Below are positions 35,801-46,541 of a DNA stretch of 64,000 nt, in pieces. Below the pieces are notes generated by a model. The model saw only the letters and a list, made by a program, of their open reading frames with translations, searched no databases and was not told where the DNA came from. The stretch is from Lineus longissimus (Eukaryota; Nemertea; Pilidiophora; Heteronemertea; Lineidae). Location: positions 1,424,001 through 1,488,000 of the forward strand of contig NC_088316.1 of the NCBI RefSeq assembly GCF_910592395.1, read 5' to 3'. Position numbers and translations under genes: made by a program. Numbering within the stretch: the first letter of the stretch is position 1; each line of letters begins with the position of its first letter.

Positions 35801-38800
35801 GTAAGGACAAAAAACGTTCACCGCAAGCTCGCGAAGAAGTGTTGCTAAAGAGTGGAGCACAAATGCGAGGGAGATTTGATGGCACCCCACAAACTAGGAA
35901 GTGTAATCGCTACGACCTGCGATTATAGTTGTTGCTTTTTGCAATAAAAATATCTCTTATCTGCAGGCTATGTTTGATATTGATTGCAGGATAATGCGAC
36001 CACTGATTCTTATCACAGGCTTTTGTGATGACAACAGCAAACAGCGATTTTGGTCGTTAAATTGCTTGTGTGCATGTGCTTAAGTTGTCAAGATCAGAAA
36101 TCAGTAGTGAAGACATCGTAGTGTTGTAAATGATCAATAGATGGCCATAACTGTCAGCAGTGAACTGCTTGTCAAATCTAGTTCACATCAACTTTGTAAA
36201 GAGGGCACCACTGCATGGACATGATTTTGGTCTACCTGCTGGACAGTTAAGGAGTCCATGGATCATCATTATTAATCCTTTGCTTCATATTTCCAGTCAT
36301 CAAGACATATTTCATCATCGGGCGCAAACCAAAAGTCGGATCGACCAGTGACAGCCGACCGCAGTCCTTCAAAGACGACTTCCATGACGATAGCGCGAGT
36401 GAGGACGGATCTGAACAGGGCAAGGTATGCAGGGGGTCTGATGTTGGCGTCAGAGTGATGCAACGCCTTCTATGCTTTTCATTACTTCAGATACAGCACG
36501 GAAGTTCCATGAGAAATTTTGTTCCTGTATAAATTCTCATAAAGGAGAAGATTTTGCCAAAATTCTTAACAATCGGAGTGTAGCCAAAACGTAATGAACA
36601 GAGTGAAAGTCCTAGTCAGTCCTTTTATAGTCATCCAGGTGATTTGACACTAAATTTAAGAAGTGCAGTCTGTTCACTGGATTCGAATTTACTTGAAATT
36701 GTCAACAGTTTTACCATTGTCAACAGTTTTACCGTTGTCAACAGTTTTACCGTTGTCAACAGTTTTACCGTTGTCAACAGTTTTACCGTTGTCAACAGTT
36801 TTACAGTTGTCAACAGTTTTACCATTGTCAATAGTTTTACCATTGTCAACAGTTTTACCATTGTCAACAGTGGCTTCTTCAGGACTTATGGTTCTCGTCA
36901 GATCTTGCAACTTCCTGTGAGACCGGACGCGTTGGACCGGGCAACGAGTGTCATGTGAAAAAAATTCACAATGGACGCAAAGTTTTCTTGGAATTCCTTG
37001 TATGATATCTGAAGTAACATGTCACCTAGGAAAGATGAGTGAATCTTTATTGAAAACTAGATCACTGCAATGACCTTCCTGTTACTATTGCAAAGCCTCA
37101 ACACTCATACTTAACAGAAAATAGATTTTTGCGTAGATTCTGATTTAGTAAAGACAATTAGTGTGCGAATGCGTAATTTAGATTTAATCAGTAACTGTTC
37201 TGAGTTCTTCAAATGGTTTTAAGTGTAGATTGTGTAGAATATCATATGTGACTTGCTCTGGCTTAGGGATGCTCATGTTGCATTTGGGGAAAAGGGGGAA
37301 AAAATGAGCATTTTTTGACTGACTGAACCCATGACTGATGTGTTACGAAGTTGATATATCTCAGTCAATCCTAAGAGATTGTCATCGTATATCATTGTAA
37401 AGATAATTGTGTAAGGAATCATCTCATAATAATGACTCATTTCCAAAATGTTCACACGTGTAACCTTTAGCCAGAGCTGGTCAGATGAACCTTTCTGTCT
37501 GTCTGTGGAGCTTCTCTTGATTATGATCTTGCAATATGTATGAGTGAACCTCCTCACCGAGGAGAAGGTGCTACATGTACCTGAAATGATGATGGCAACT
37601 GCAGGTTTACCCCTTTAAGGCTGATCCTTTGAGAGTCTTTTTGAAGTTGGTGAAGCTCTGTAATCACAGTGCTGCCACCTAGATACTTGTGGAAGAACTG
37701 ATGCACTGAAATGTTTCTCCATTGATCATAAAATGTTACTCTAGTGTGTCAATAAGTAGGGTTTACTGTGAGTGATTGACATTGATTATGCCCATTACCA
37801 AATGACCTTGGTTTGAATCCAAGTATAGATTGAGAAGCTCCATAGATTCCTCTAAGGTAGAGTGGTACTGTTATACCCCTGGTACAGCCCCTACTGTGAG
37901 AAAGCAGTTGACATTAATGCACACATAGGCTATAGTTGTACTGGGACGATAATTGTACCTCCTTACCTTACTTGATGAATGTTTTCTTTCACTCACAAAG
38001 GACTGATGCAGATTTAAGTTCAAAAATAGGTTCAGCACCTATATCAATATGCATGGTTTAACACTCTTGACCAATTTGGAATGTGAAAGTCATGTTCAGA
38101 ATAAGAGCAAATTTCACAGTGGCTGCAAATTTTGAAATGTTCATGTGTTTTCTCAGTCCTTTTTGGGCACTTTCTATACTTCATTTCTCAACACTGCTCT
38201 GAAATAATTTCTGTCAAAATCATGCTCGCTCTTTCCACCTTTGCTTGCACTCCCGCTGCTAATGTTGCATGCTGTTCTATCAGTTGCATGCACCCAATTA
38301 GTCTGCTTGTTCACCGCATTATCTTTGGGGGTATAAGAAAAGCTCTCACCTGCTGACAGACAACCTTGACTCCAGGTTTGAAGTTTTTTCCTATCCTCCG
38401 TTTCCTTCAGTGGTTTGATTCTCTTCATGTTTCTTGTCCTTACTTCAGCAATTACCTCAAGTACACAGGGTGAGACAAAAAAATTCTCAGATTAATTCCT
38501 CAAATTATTCACCTTGATTGATATGATTAGTATCTTTAAATTTTTTAATTAATTAATTTTCTTTTAAACATAACATAACATTCTGAAATCTATAAAGCTG
38601 ATACCACCAAAATCTTGTTGAAACAACACTATTGCCATCTTCAGGGTAAAAATGGAACTGAATTTCAAATTTTAAAAAAATATATTTGTGGAGCGATTCC
38701 GATTTTTGGGGTAGCATTCCTAGGGTAAAATAAGTGCATAAGTGAGGCAGTCTAAATGTTAGAGAGTCTACTTGGGGACGAGATTGATGGACATACTCCC

Positions 38801-41800
38801 CTTAAACAGAACAATACAAACTGATGAACACAGTGATTCCAGGCGTAGGGTAATTCAATCAGAGATCAAACAATAATGACCAAATGGAAACTGCTGCTCT
38901 CTTAAAAGAGACCAATTCTCAGTGTCAGAATGCTTGTTAATAGAAAACTTTGCATCTGAGCATAAAATTTGACTTGAAAACACCCAACCCTCGTCCACAT
39001 CACGCTTGATAGTTCCCAGTTTGTCCATATGCGTTCATGTTAGAAATAGGATCTTCAAATTTGCACCATACTATTATAAAGTTCTTCCATCAGTCATTGT
39101 GGTGTGTTTACTGTATGGTAATGAGGTGCAAACTACCATGTCATATACAGGACAAATGCATGATTTTTCAACCAGCAAAATAATGATGTCGGTGCTGGAG
39201 GTTGATACCCCAAAACTGCCTCTTATCAGACTAATAGATCATTTGCAGTGCTGCCCTGATTCCTGGCTCAGAGGTCACCAGGATGTCGCCAAATCTCGCT
39301 CCCTTGTTTCGTTTGGAAAGTAGTTCTCCTGCTATATTACCAGAATCAACTCGTTCCTTGTGTCAAATCAGTGCATAAGTGATGCAATGTAAACTTCAGA
39401 GGGTCTACTTGGGGACGAGATTGGATGTTTCGAATCGGCCCATGGCGTTCGAGGCTCTTTGCAACTCACTTGGGCATAATTCCTCTGTGATTTTGTTGGC
39501 CAAAGGAACCATAACGCACTCGCTTCATACAGTAAGCCAACACAACTATGACAACGCCAAAAACACACCTGCATCTATGACGCATCTATGACGCACCTGT
39601 GACGCTGCTCGATCTGCATACTAAGCTTCCTCATTCACCAACCACTAGCTAGGTGGCGCACTGCATAACACACGCACACCTTGCAGTCATATAACGCTTG
39701 GTATTAATTATCGTTAATTAGGTACCAAGTCCTGAGCCGGTCAGAAAATCGAGTCTGCGGACTCAAATGATAACTAATCATATGGAGACACAGGTAATTT
39801 GCATAATTTATGCAGTTTGACGGCCAGCTATTGCATTATAAAAATTAGAGCAAGTTGCGACCTTTTTCAGAATAATGCATTTGCTGTGCTTCTGGTAAAA
39901 TAACACTCTGCAATTTTGGCGTATTGGGGATTCTGCGCTTGTCTGCCATGTTTTCACAGGCGGTGTGAGGGATACTAACATGTCTAACCAACTGGGAGAT
40001 CACCGCCTGTGAAAAGGACGCAGTTATGTGCTTATCTCACACCAGAATGTAACTTTAAATAAAGAATGCATACAGCATTGCTGACAGGATTAGACACCAT
40101 CAATACAAATACAGTGGAACCTCCCTAAGCGGACACCTCTCTGATAAGGACAACCTCTCTATTAAGGACACTAGTTTTGGTCCCAAATTGGTAGTTTCTA
40201 TTCAATTTGACCTCTCTAATTAGAACACCTCACTATTAAAGACAGTACTTGTCTGTCCTGAGGGGTCCTTAATAGAGAGGTTCTACTGCAAACCTTGAAA
40301 GAATGATTGCAAATTTATCAGTTGATCAGTTTATTTCAAAAATTTATATGTGTTGCATTAAAATCTCTCAAATTTTTTTTAGATATTTTGTTATTTTAGA
40401 ATGGCCGGTTGCATGTCATTGTGCTATTTTTAATTCGTCTGCTCAGTTGAATATTTGACTTAAATATTTAATAATCACAAACAAGAAGTCAATTGTCAGG
40501 TCATTGCCCCCAAACAGCAGGACATCAAAATAGCTAGAAAATGTGTTTAATGACTGGTAATATATCATGGTTATTGTTGTGCGAGCAGATGTGCTAAGTA
40601 ATGTCTTGTTCCACCCTGATCTTTACGTCACAGTAGCTGACCCGAGTACTGATGTCCTTGGTAGTGTGTTATGGTGACATCAGATGGCAGCACTGACTGC
40701 TTTGACAATTTCTCCCTTCATGAAAACGGGGAGGGGGGGAGGGTAAATTAGCATAATATATGAGACAGACTGGTGCTGTTGTCTGTACAGCTGGAACTGC
40801 CATCTTTAACACTTCTGATGAAGCCAGAGATAGTGACCAAAAATATGAATAATTAGATGATATCAGTCATGAATCAGGATCAGATCAGATTGATTTTAAA
40901 GTAAAGTTAACACCTTCAGCGCCGAACCACGTAGATCTGCGTGGGCCAAATCCCCCCTGGTTATCGGAGTCTCGTGGACTTCCTGAAAGGACTACGCCAT
41001 CGCCATCTTCAGGGCAAGGGAGAAACTGAGAAGACAAGAAAAGGTCTTCAGTTCCTCCCTTGCCCTGAAGATGGCGATGGCGTAGTTCTTTCATGAAGTC
41101 ATTTAAAGTTCTGAACTACGCCATTGCCATCTTCAGGGCACAGTAGGAACTGAAAATACCGTTTGGTCTTTTCAGTTCCTGCCTTGCCCTGAAGATGGCG
41201 ATGGCGTAGTTCTTTCATGAAGTCCATTAGACTCCGATAACCAGCTCAAAGAGGGAGGGAATTGGCCACGTAGATCTACGTGGTGTTAATTGAGGACATG
41301 AACATGGTAGTTGCTTGTGAAAAATTCTTTGAAATCGACCATGAATTAGAATCTGCACCCGGCTAGTATCAGTCGGCAAGACTAGAGAGGTTAAGATTAG
41401 TCAAATATAAAGATATCAGAAAATAAAATATAACATAATCCTGGTGCCTTAGCACCTCTGCCCTCCCAACCGTGCTCAGTCGATTGTCATTGACCGAGGT
41501 TATAATCTGTTGAGAAACATTTGGGGTGGTTACATAACACTTTAAGAGAAATGTATAATTGCTGTGGGACAAGTTTATGAGAAGAAGCCATTTGGTGACC
41601 TGCCTGACCTATAATTGTACCCCCTTACCTTGTACAACAGATGTTTGGTTTCAGGTCAGATCTCTGGCACTTTGCATTGATATATTGAAGAACTAAAAGT
41701 GTGTGTGTGTCGGGGGGGGGGGGGGCAATGATGCTATTCAAAATTGTCAGTGGATGTATTTAACTAAAGACCTTGCCTTTCTTTACGCTAGATATTTATA

Positions 41801-44036
41801 TTGTTTTTCTCGCGTATTCCAGGGTGATGTAAACAATGAGAATGCCGCTGCATTACTCCACCGTCGAGGCAGTGAGTTTGGTAGTGACGAGGCTCTCGCC
41901 AATGAGCAAAAGGGTAGGTAGATTTAGTGGAATTGAGGACGCCCCTATAGGCATTTGGAACTTCTATTCCAGTCTTTATTATACAGTAAATATCTCCTTA
42001 TCTGAAGACACTGGGTTGCACTAATCAACGATCCACCTGGGCAAAAAAAGAGTGCATACGCACTTCCACCTTGGCAAGAACTTCCACCTTGGCAAGAACC
42101 AGTGTACAACTAAATTAGTTCAACTGAAATGAGAACTCGCGTAAAATGGCCTATTTGGTAAAGGAAATACGTTGGAAGCTCTCTTAGCGGACACCTCTCT
42201 ATTAAGGACACTAGTTTTGGTCCCAAACCTGTCCTTTCCACTCATATTGACCTCTGTAGTCAAGACACTTCTCTATCAAGAACAGCACTGGTAAGTCCCA
42301 AGGGTGTCCTTGATAGAGAGGTTCTGCTGTAGATCACGTGACGGGCGTAAAAGTAGCCGCGGTCGATTGACGAGTTTGTTATCTTTACAGACACGCAAGA
42401 AAACGGCGGTGTGATGATGCCGAGCGTCGTAAAGCAGATGCAGGAAATGAACGACCAGACGGACAAACAGCTGATCAAATGCATCGAGGAGGACACGACG
42501 TCGCAGGAATACTTCTACAAACCACCGATTAACCAGTGCACGTTAAACTTCATCAACCCGGATCTCGAGTGGGAATACCGTGATCACTACTTAGAGGACG
42601 ACATGGATACGAACATTTTCGCTGCGCCACGATTCAGCGCCATGCTCGATATGATCGTCTCGTTGTTGATTTTCGTCATGATTTCCATCTGCTGTTTCAT
42701 CGGATTCGAGATTCAGATTTCGTGGATCATTGTGTTTGTGATGTCGTTAATCCTGGAGCTGCTGTGTGTCACGCCGTTGATTCTTCATATATGCTTCCCG
42801 CGTGTTATGAATTTCGAGAGCAAGTTTGCGCAGTTTCTGTCCAACTGGTATCCACGTCACTTCCTTGGCGTCCTCATCTCTTCGATTCCGGTCGCGGCCG
42901 TCTATTCTAACTTCTCGTGCGTGATGTTCACGCGGTGGACAATCACGCAGTCGTATTTCTGTTACTTGATCGTGACAGCATTGATGCACTATTGTAACTT
43001 CACCATGTACAGCATGTGGATGAAATCTGTCTTGGCGACTGTCGCAGGGATTATCCTGGTGATTCTTCTTGGAATCGGAGTCTGTCAACTAGCACCGTCT
43101 GCTGATGTTCAGATGCTTGCAAACTTTACGACTCCACTTCCTGTCTATAGCACTGTCGGATCAAATCTTTCCGACACCGTGCTGGAGCAACTATTCCACG
43201 GACAACATGCGTTACGTTTCGAAGCTATCTTGGATATGTTGTTGATTTTGCTTCTGGTGTGGTTCTTGAATCGTGAATTTGAGATCACTTACCGTCTCGG
43301 TTTCCACGGAGACGTGGAAGCCGCCAACGATCGTATGAAAATGGAAGATGCAAAGGAGCAAGCTGATTGGCTACTTCATAACATCATCCCTGAGCACGTA
43401 TCGGAGCAATTGAAGCTCACATCGAAGTACTCTCGTAATCATAAGCACGTCGGTGTGATTTTCGCATGTATTACTAATTTCGACGAAATGTACGATGAAT
43501 CGTTTGAGGGTGGATTAGAATTTCTCCGCGTACTCAATGAGTTGGTCGCCGATTTCGAGGAGCTGTTGAATTTGCAGAAATACAAGGATGTCGAGAAAAT
43601 CAAAACGATAAGCAGCACGTTTATGGCTGCGTCTGGATTAAACGAACAGAGCAGAGCACAAAACAAAATGGAGTTAGCGCATCTGTACGCATTGATGGAA
43701 TTCTCCAATGACATGTTGAAGGTCATGGAGCGGTTCAACGAGAGTATCTTCAACTTTGACTTCATCTTGAAGATTGGATACAATACTGGCGAGGTGACCG
43801 CGGGTGTCATCGGAACAACGAAGCTTCTCTTTGACATCTGGGGGGATACGGTGAATGTGGCAAGTAGGATGTATTCCACCGGATGCCAGTGGCGTATCCA
43901 AGTAACGAAGGATGTTTCCCAGCAACTGTCCGACATGTTTGAATTTGAATATCGCGGCCCCGTCTTTGTCAAAGGCAAGGGCGACTTAGAAACCTTCCTG
44001 ATGGTGAAAAAGAAAGATGATGCGCACTGGGAATAA
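35717..44036 (+). CDS. ADCY9: Adenylyl cyclase type 9 (3' part, four exons)
   Basis: Membrane adenylyl cyclase converting ATP to cAMP and pyrophosphate, Gs-responsive in known relatives. Visible coding exons: 35717-35800, 36297-36424, 41823-41913, 42391-44036. All junctions are GT-AG and phases agree, giving 648 residues plus TAA. They encode the end of C1a (DDLVIKTYFIIG), a short acidic C1b linker of about 100 residues, a second six-helix membrane domain and a complete C2 domain. The AC9 class is shown by YFYKPPINQCTLNFINPDLE, WYPRHFLG and FLNREFEITYRL-FHGDVEA, which match vertebrate ADCY9 better than AC1-8. The first membrane domain and C1 catalytic core, which holds the two metal-binding aspartates, are not found in 1-35716 and presumably lie upstream. 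Odd points: Leu/Ser at the forskolin-pocket positions and no C2b tail. Confidence 0.93.
36297..36424 (+). CDS. ADCY9: ADCY9 exon: C1a end and C1b linker
   Basis: Acceptor ATATTTCCAG, donor CAAG|GTATGC. Encodes (V)IKTYFIIGRKPKVG, the conserved last C1a strand (IKTY/LKTY motif), then a hydrophilic, acidic linker (DDFHDDSASEDGSEQGK) without domains. Ends in phase 0, matching the next exon. Confidence 0.88.
36699..36870. repeat. 18-bp minisatellite, ~9.5 copies, in ADCY9 intron
   Basis: Unit TTGTCAACAGTTTTACCA repeated with few changes (ACCG or ACAG for ACCA; one CAATAG). The period is divisible by three and stop-free in several frames, giving chance ORFs of 70-100 codons on both strands. Lies 275 bp downstream of the exon ending at 36424. 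Confidence 0.95.
36871..38720 (+). other. ADCY9 intron, no distinct feature
   Basis: Part of the 5.4-kb intron 36425-41822. Apart from AT-rich runs (for example TTTTTTAATTAATTAATTTTC near 38540) I see no exon, transposon end or array. Confidence 0.5.
38728..39428. repeat. dispersed repeat pair in ADCY9 intron
   Basis: AGTGCATAAGTGA-GCA...TCTACTTGGGGACGAGATTG occurs at 38731-38784 and again at 39370-39422, about 640 bp apart in direct orientation. The segment between is not otherwise repeated. Consistent with two insertions of one short dispersed element or with an old segmental duplication. Confidence 0.6.
39951..40015. repeat. perfect 15-bp inverted repeat (hairpin)
   Basis: TTTTCACAGGCGGTG (39951-39965) and its exact complement CACCGCCTGTGAAAA (40001-40015) flank a 35-base loop in the ADCY9 intron. 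A stable stem in pre-mRNA; could be a very short foldback element. Confidence 0.75.
40112..40288 (+). mobile_element. CAGT-family MITE, reference copy
   Basis: 177 bp. Left CAGTGGAACCTCCCTAAGCG, right TTAATAGAGAGGTTCTACTG. A left TA flank is present; the right flank is CA (decayed TA). Inside, CTCTATTAAGGACA and its complement recur, so almost the entire element can fold on itself, and GTTTTGGTCCCAAATTGG marks the centre. CAGT/ACTG termini at TA sites are typical of Tc1/mariner-derived MITEs. No coding capacity. Located in the ADCY9 intron. Confidence 0.88.
40907..41289. mobile_element. nested foldback MITE flanked by TTAA
   Basis: Ends TTAACACC and GGTGTTAA. Each end carries the palindrome CCACGTAGATCTRCGTGG, then TGGTTATCGGAGTCT and TGGACTTC-TGAAAG-ACTAC in mirrored order. 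The interior consists of two similar hairpins, 40991-41086 and 41115-41210, each pairing ACTACGCCATCGCCATCTTC with its complement. TTAA at both boundaries suggests piggyBac-type mobilisation, though the termini are not classic for that family. No ORF of its own. Located in the ADCY9 intron. Confidence 0.8.
41699..41725 (+). repeat. (GT)n plus G14 run
   Basis: GTGTGTGTGTGTC is followed by a run of 14 G (41712-41725), about 95 bp before the acceptor of the next ADCY9 exon. Such runs are slippage- and assembly-error-prone and can form G-quadruplexes. Confidence 0.85.
41823..41913 (+). CDS. ADCY9: ADCY9 exon: C1b linker
   Basis: Acceptor CGCGTATTCCAG, donor AAGG|GTAGGT. 91 nt in phase 0 on entry and phase 1 on exit. 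Encodes GDVNNENAAALLHRRGSEFG and SDEALANEQK, a polar linker with no obvious homolog. Supported by exact phase agreement with both neighbours rather than by similarity. Could be alternatively spliced, although skipping it would shift frame. Confidence 0.75.
42172..42329 (+). mobile_element. CAGT-family MITE, slightly truncated
   Basis: Left end decayed (GAAGCTCTCTTAGCGGACAC), centre TAGTTTTGGTCCCAAACC, right end GATAGAGAGGTTCTGCTG followed by TA. Inserted in the intron 61 bp before the last ADCY9 exon, close enough to crowd its branch-point region. Confidence 0.82.
42391..44036 (+). CDS. ADCY9: ADCY9 terminal exon: membrane domain 2 and C2 catalytic domain
   Basis: Acceptor TTGTTATCTTTACAG; enters with two bases completing GAC. 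Residues are numbered from the Met at 42411. Hydrophobic helices lie near 77-97, 104-127, 150-168, 181-198, 207-226 and 270-286, with N-glycosylation sequons NFT and NLS at 238-254 in the last outer loop. C2 spans about 342-531. ATP-pocket residues are all present: Lys398 (EKIKT), Asp475 (FDIWGD), Asn482 and Arg486 (VNVASR), and the VKGKG lysines. Leu372 (FLRVLNE) and Ser402 (ISSTF) occupy the positions that are Tyr and Ala in mammalian AC9. The frame stops after KKKDDAHWE, so the ~100-residue C2b tail of vertebrate AC9 is absent unless an alternative exon exists. Confidence 0.96.
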
Positions 44037-44136
44037 CTTTAATTGGCGTAATTTTTTAAACGTTTGTTGCTGTTGTTGTTGTTGTTTATAAAAGATGCTA
44101 TTTTAGATACTAAGTAGGAGCAACGTATGACAAAAC

Positions 44137-44297
44137 GCCAATTTCCTCAAGCAGGTTTGACTTCTGCTCAGGTATTGACCAATCAGAAGCCATGTAAGCA
44201 CCATGGTGTGCTTTCTGAGCCAAACAAGTATGATAGCTGTCTCCTGATTGGCCAATTCCTGTTCAGCAGTCCCAAATTCCTGCTTGAGGAATTGGCA
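44137..44297. mobile_element. palindromic foldback element in ADCY9 3' region
   Basis: GCCAATTTCCTCAAGCAGG (44137-) is mirrored by CCTGCTTGAGGAATTGGC (44279-44296). Inner arms ACTTCTGCTCAGGTATTGAC-CAATCAG and CTGATTGG-CCAATTCCTG-TTCAGCAGT also pair, around the centre ACCATGGT. About 160 bp, no ORF. It starts 100 bp after the stop codon, so the cyclase mRNA would contain a long imperfect hairpin. Confidence 0.7.
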
Positions 44298-44468
44298 AAT
44301 TGACACTTATTCGACATAACATGATGTTTGAGAATACGCAGAATCTCATTACAAACAATGCCTCATTTTACCATCACGTTTCGGGTTGTTCATGTAGATG
44401 GCAACACTTGACGACAATCATGTGGCTTTGGATGACAAAACGATAATGTTGCATAAGTCTAAAGCTCA

Positions 44469-44474
44469 AATAAA
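44469..44474 (+). terminator. ADCY9: AATAAA polyadenylation signal (proximal)
   Basis: First AATAAA after the ADCY9 stop, 433 nt downstream. No clear GU-rich element follows, so it is probably weak or unused. Confidence 0.3.
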
Positions 44475-44573
44475 ACATAATTTTACAATCGATCCTGACA
44501 TAGATTAAAACTGCACGGGTCACATGTTACTCTCCAATATGCCACTGTATATATCTCCACAAAACACCACATA

Positions 44574-44753
44574 CAGTAGAACCTCTCCATTAAGGACACC
44601 CTCCAAACTGGCAAGTGCTGTCCTTAATAGAGGGTTGTCCTGATTAGAGAGGTCAAAATGAATGGAAACAATTTAGGACCAAAACTTGTACTAGTGTCCT
44701 TAATAGAGAGGTTGTCCTAAATGGAGAGGTGTCCGCTAAGGGAGGTTCCACTG
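44574..44753 (-). mobile_element. CAGT-family MITE, full length, reverse orientation
   Basis: 180 bp with intact termini: TA|CAGTAGAACCTCTCCATTAAG at the left and GGAGGTTCCACTG|TA at the right. Orientation is opposite to the copies at 40112 and 42172, so the two sets could pair in the primary ADCY9 transcript. Confidence 0.88.
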
Positions 44754-45069
44754 TACTTTCAAGCTGTACATATAATAGACTTTAGCTGCCATGCAAATGT
44801 TTTGTTTCTTGAAAGGTGTTTCAAAATTAGGGCTTTGTATGAGTAGTTGTTTTAATATAGACTTCCAATGGCCTTTGTAGGTTATCGGTACCTTATGGTA
44901 TTGGTTGGAAAATGAAAGTATTGTATATGCTTTGTTGGTATGAGATAGGAAAATGCATTGTCTAAGTACCTGTAAAATCTAAGGATGTAACTAACCTGAT
45001 CTTTTCGCTGTCCTGTTTTGTCTCACATGAAAACTTTGGGAGTTTTCAAACATCTGGTTTGTTTCAAAG

Positions 45070-45129
45070 AGAGGACAGGTTGTGACTTCGTCCTTCCCAG
45101 GTGAGGCAATGTCACAACCTGTCTTCTCT
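45070..45129 (+). repeat. hairpin, TGTCACAACC-family, copy 1
   Basis: AGAGGACAGGTTGTGAC (45070-45086) pairs with GTCACAACCTGTCTTCTCT (45111-45129), interrupted by one bulge, around a 24-base loop. It is the first of two tandem copies about 122 bp apart in the probable 3' UTR of ADCY9. Confidence 0.75.
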
Positions 45130-45190
45130 GCAGAACTTGGCTTTGCATGTAAGGATTGATGCCTCCAAACATGTATGGTTTGTCACAACG

Positions 45191-45248
45191 AGAGGACAGG
45201 TTGTGACTTTGTTCTGCCTGGGCAGGACAATGTCACAACCTTTCCTCC
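45191..45248 (+). repeat. hairpin, TGTCACAACC-family, copy 2
   Basis: Same AGAGGACAGGTTGTGAC left arm (45191-45207), with GTCACAACCTTTCCTCC (45232-45248) as right arm. The flanks CATGTAAGGATTGA-GC and TGCCTGGG-GG-ACAATG are shared with copy 1. The unit has clearly duplicated as a ~122-bp block. Confidence 0.75.
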
Positions 45249-45904
45249 ACAGAACAGGGTTTGCCATGTAAGGATTGACGCAAGCCTCAGGTCGACACTT
45301 AACGATACAAAAATGTTATTTTCTCATAAATCAACTTGTAACCATAGATTATATTTCTTCAGTTAAAAAGATTGTTAGACGTGCGTTGGAATATTTATTC
45401 AAATTGTATCATAGGTGTTTGAAAATAGTAGAGAGTGTTATGAGAATTAGTCCTGTCATAATGTAGAGAAGACGGACTTATAACAATATCAGTTAGGAGT
45501 ATTCTTAGTAGCGTTGTTATTTGTACGTGACAAGATGTGCTCGCTCTGTAGGATGCACAGGATTTATGTACACGTACATCTTGCCCGCAGCTTGTAATAT
45601 AATTTGACGTTTCTCAAATTCAAAATACATCTGAAAATGCCCGATTCGAGGTTGACTTTGTATCGTTGTTACTCATGGCAGATCTGTGTTTGGGCAGTGT
45701 CATGAAGGGTAGATTAGATCTTAACTGGGTTCCCACTGAGAAAAAGATCATACATCTACGACCTAAATTTTCAAGGTATTTTGGTTCCTCCAGACGACAC
45801 TAGATGTCCCCAGCTACTCGAATATGTTTTATATTGTTTCTCAGGCCTGGGGCGTCAGAATTGAATAATTTTTTCGACTGAGCGGGCGGGTGGAGTCTGC
45901 CTTC

Positions 45905-46310
45905 CAATATGCCCTAACTTGACGCAGCGTCATGTAGAGTATCAGTGTCTCTCATCTACTAGTGAACTAACACTGATACACTAATATTACAGTATGGTAC
46001 ACTTGATAAGGAACACTGATACACTGGTATTACGACGCCCGTAAATGTTAAAGTATATAGATTTTGCAAAACTTTTGTGTGTATTATGATGTACAGTGCA
46101 ACTAGGAGTAAAAAAATATAGCCATATAGACTACAGGCCTACCATAAATTGGTCCAGAGTAGTTTGACGCAGTTTAAATAGTGTATCAGTTTCCCCTGTC
46201 ACTTTCTGCCCTGTTACTATCAGTATACTGACCACTGGTACACTAATATTACGATACACTGATCCCTTAAAAGTAAAAAGTGTAAAAGTGTATTGACTTC
46301 ATAAAACAAT
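45905..46310. repeat. diverged ~250-bp tandem duplication
   Basis: Shared blocks TTGACGCAG, AGTGTATCAGT, ACTGATACACTAATATTACGA and GTAAA-GTGTAAAAGT-TAT occur at about 45905-46080 and 46158-46305. CTGATACACTAATATTA appears several times. No coding signal. Confidence 0.55.
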
Positions 46311-46541
46311 CTGGGCCAGATTTATGTTCGTCCAGCATTCTTTCTCACAAAATATTTTGTTCATAGCTACTCAACTATTGTACTGCAGGCTGAAAGGATA
46401 TTTTTCTAATTTAACCATCTTCTGAGTAAAGTTGTGCTTATCATGATGTATACATGTGATATAATTAGTTGTTTCTATCATGTAAAATCATGTTACAATT
46501 TCATATAGAACATACTGTACATCTCTAATGCATTGATTTAG

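Noticed and set aside
36631-36958. Several 70-100-codon ORFs with VKLLT or VNSFT repeats
   Set aside because: Products of the 18-bp minisatellite being stop-free in several frames on both strands.
43439-43978. 179-codon minus-strand ORF opposite the C2 domain
   Set aside because: Antisense shadow of the strongly conserved ADCY9 coding exon.
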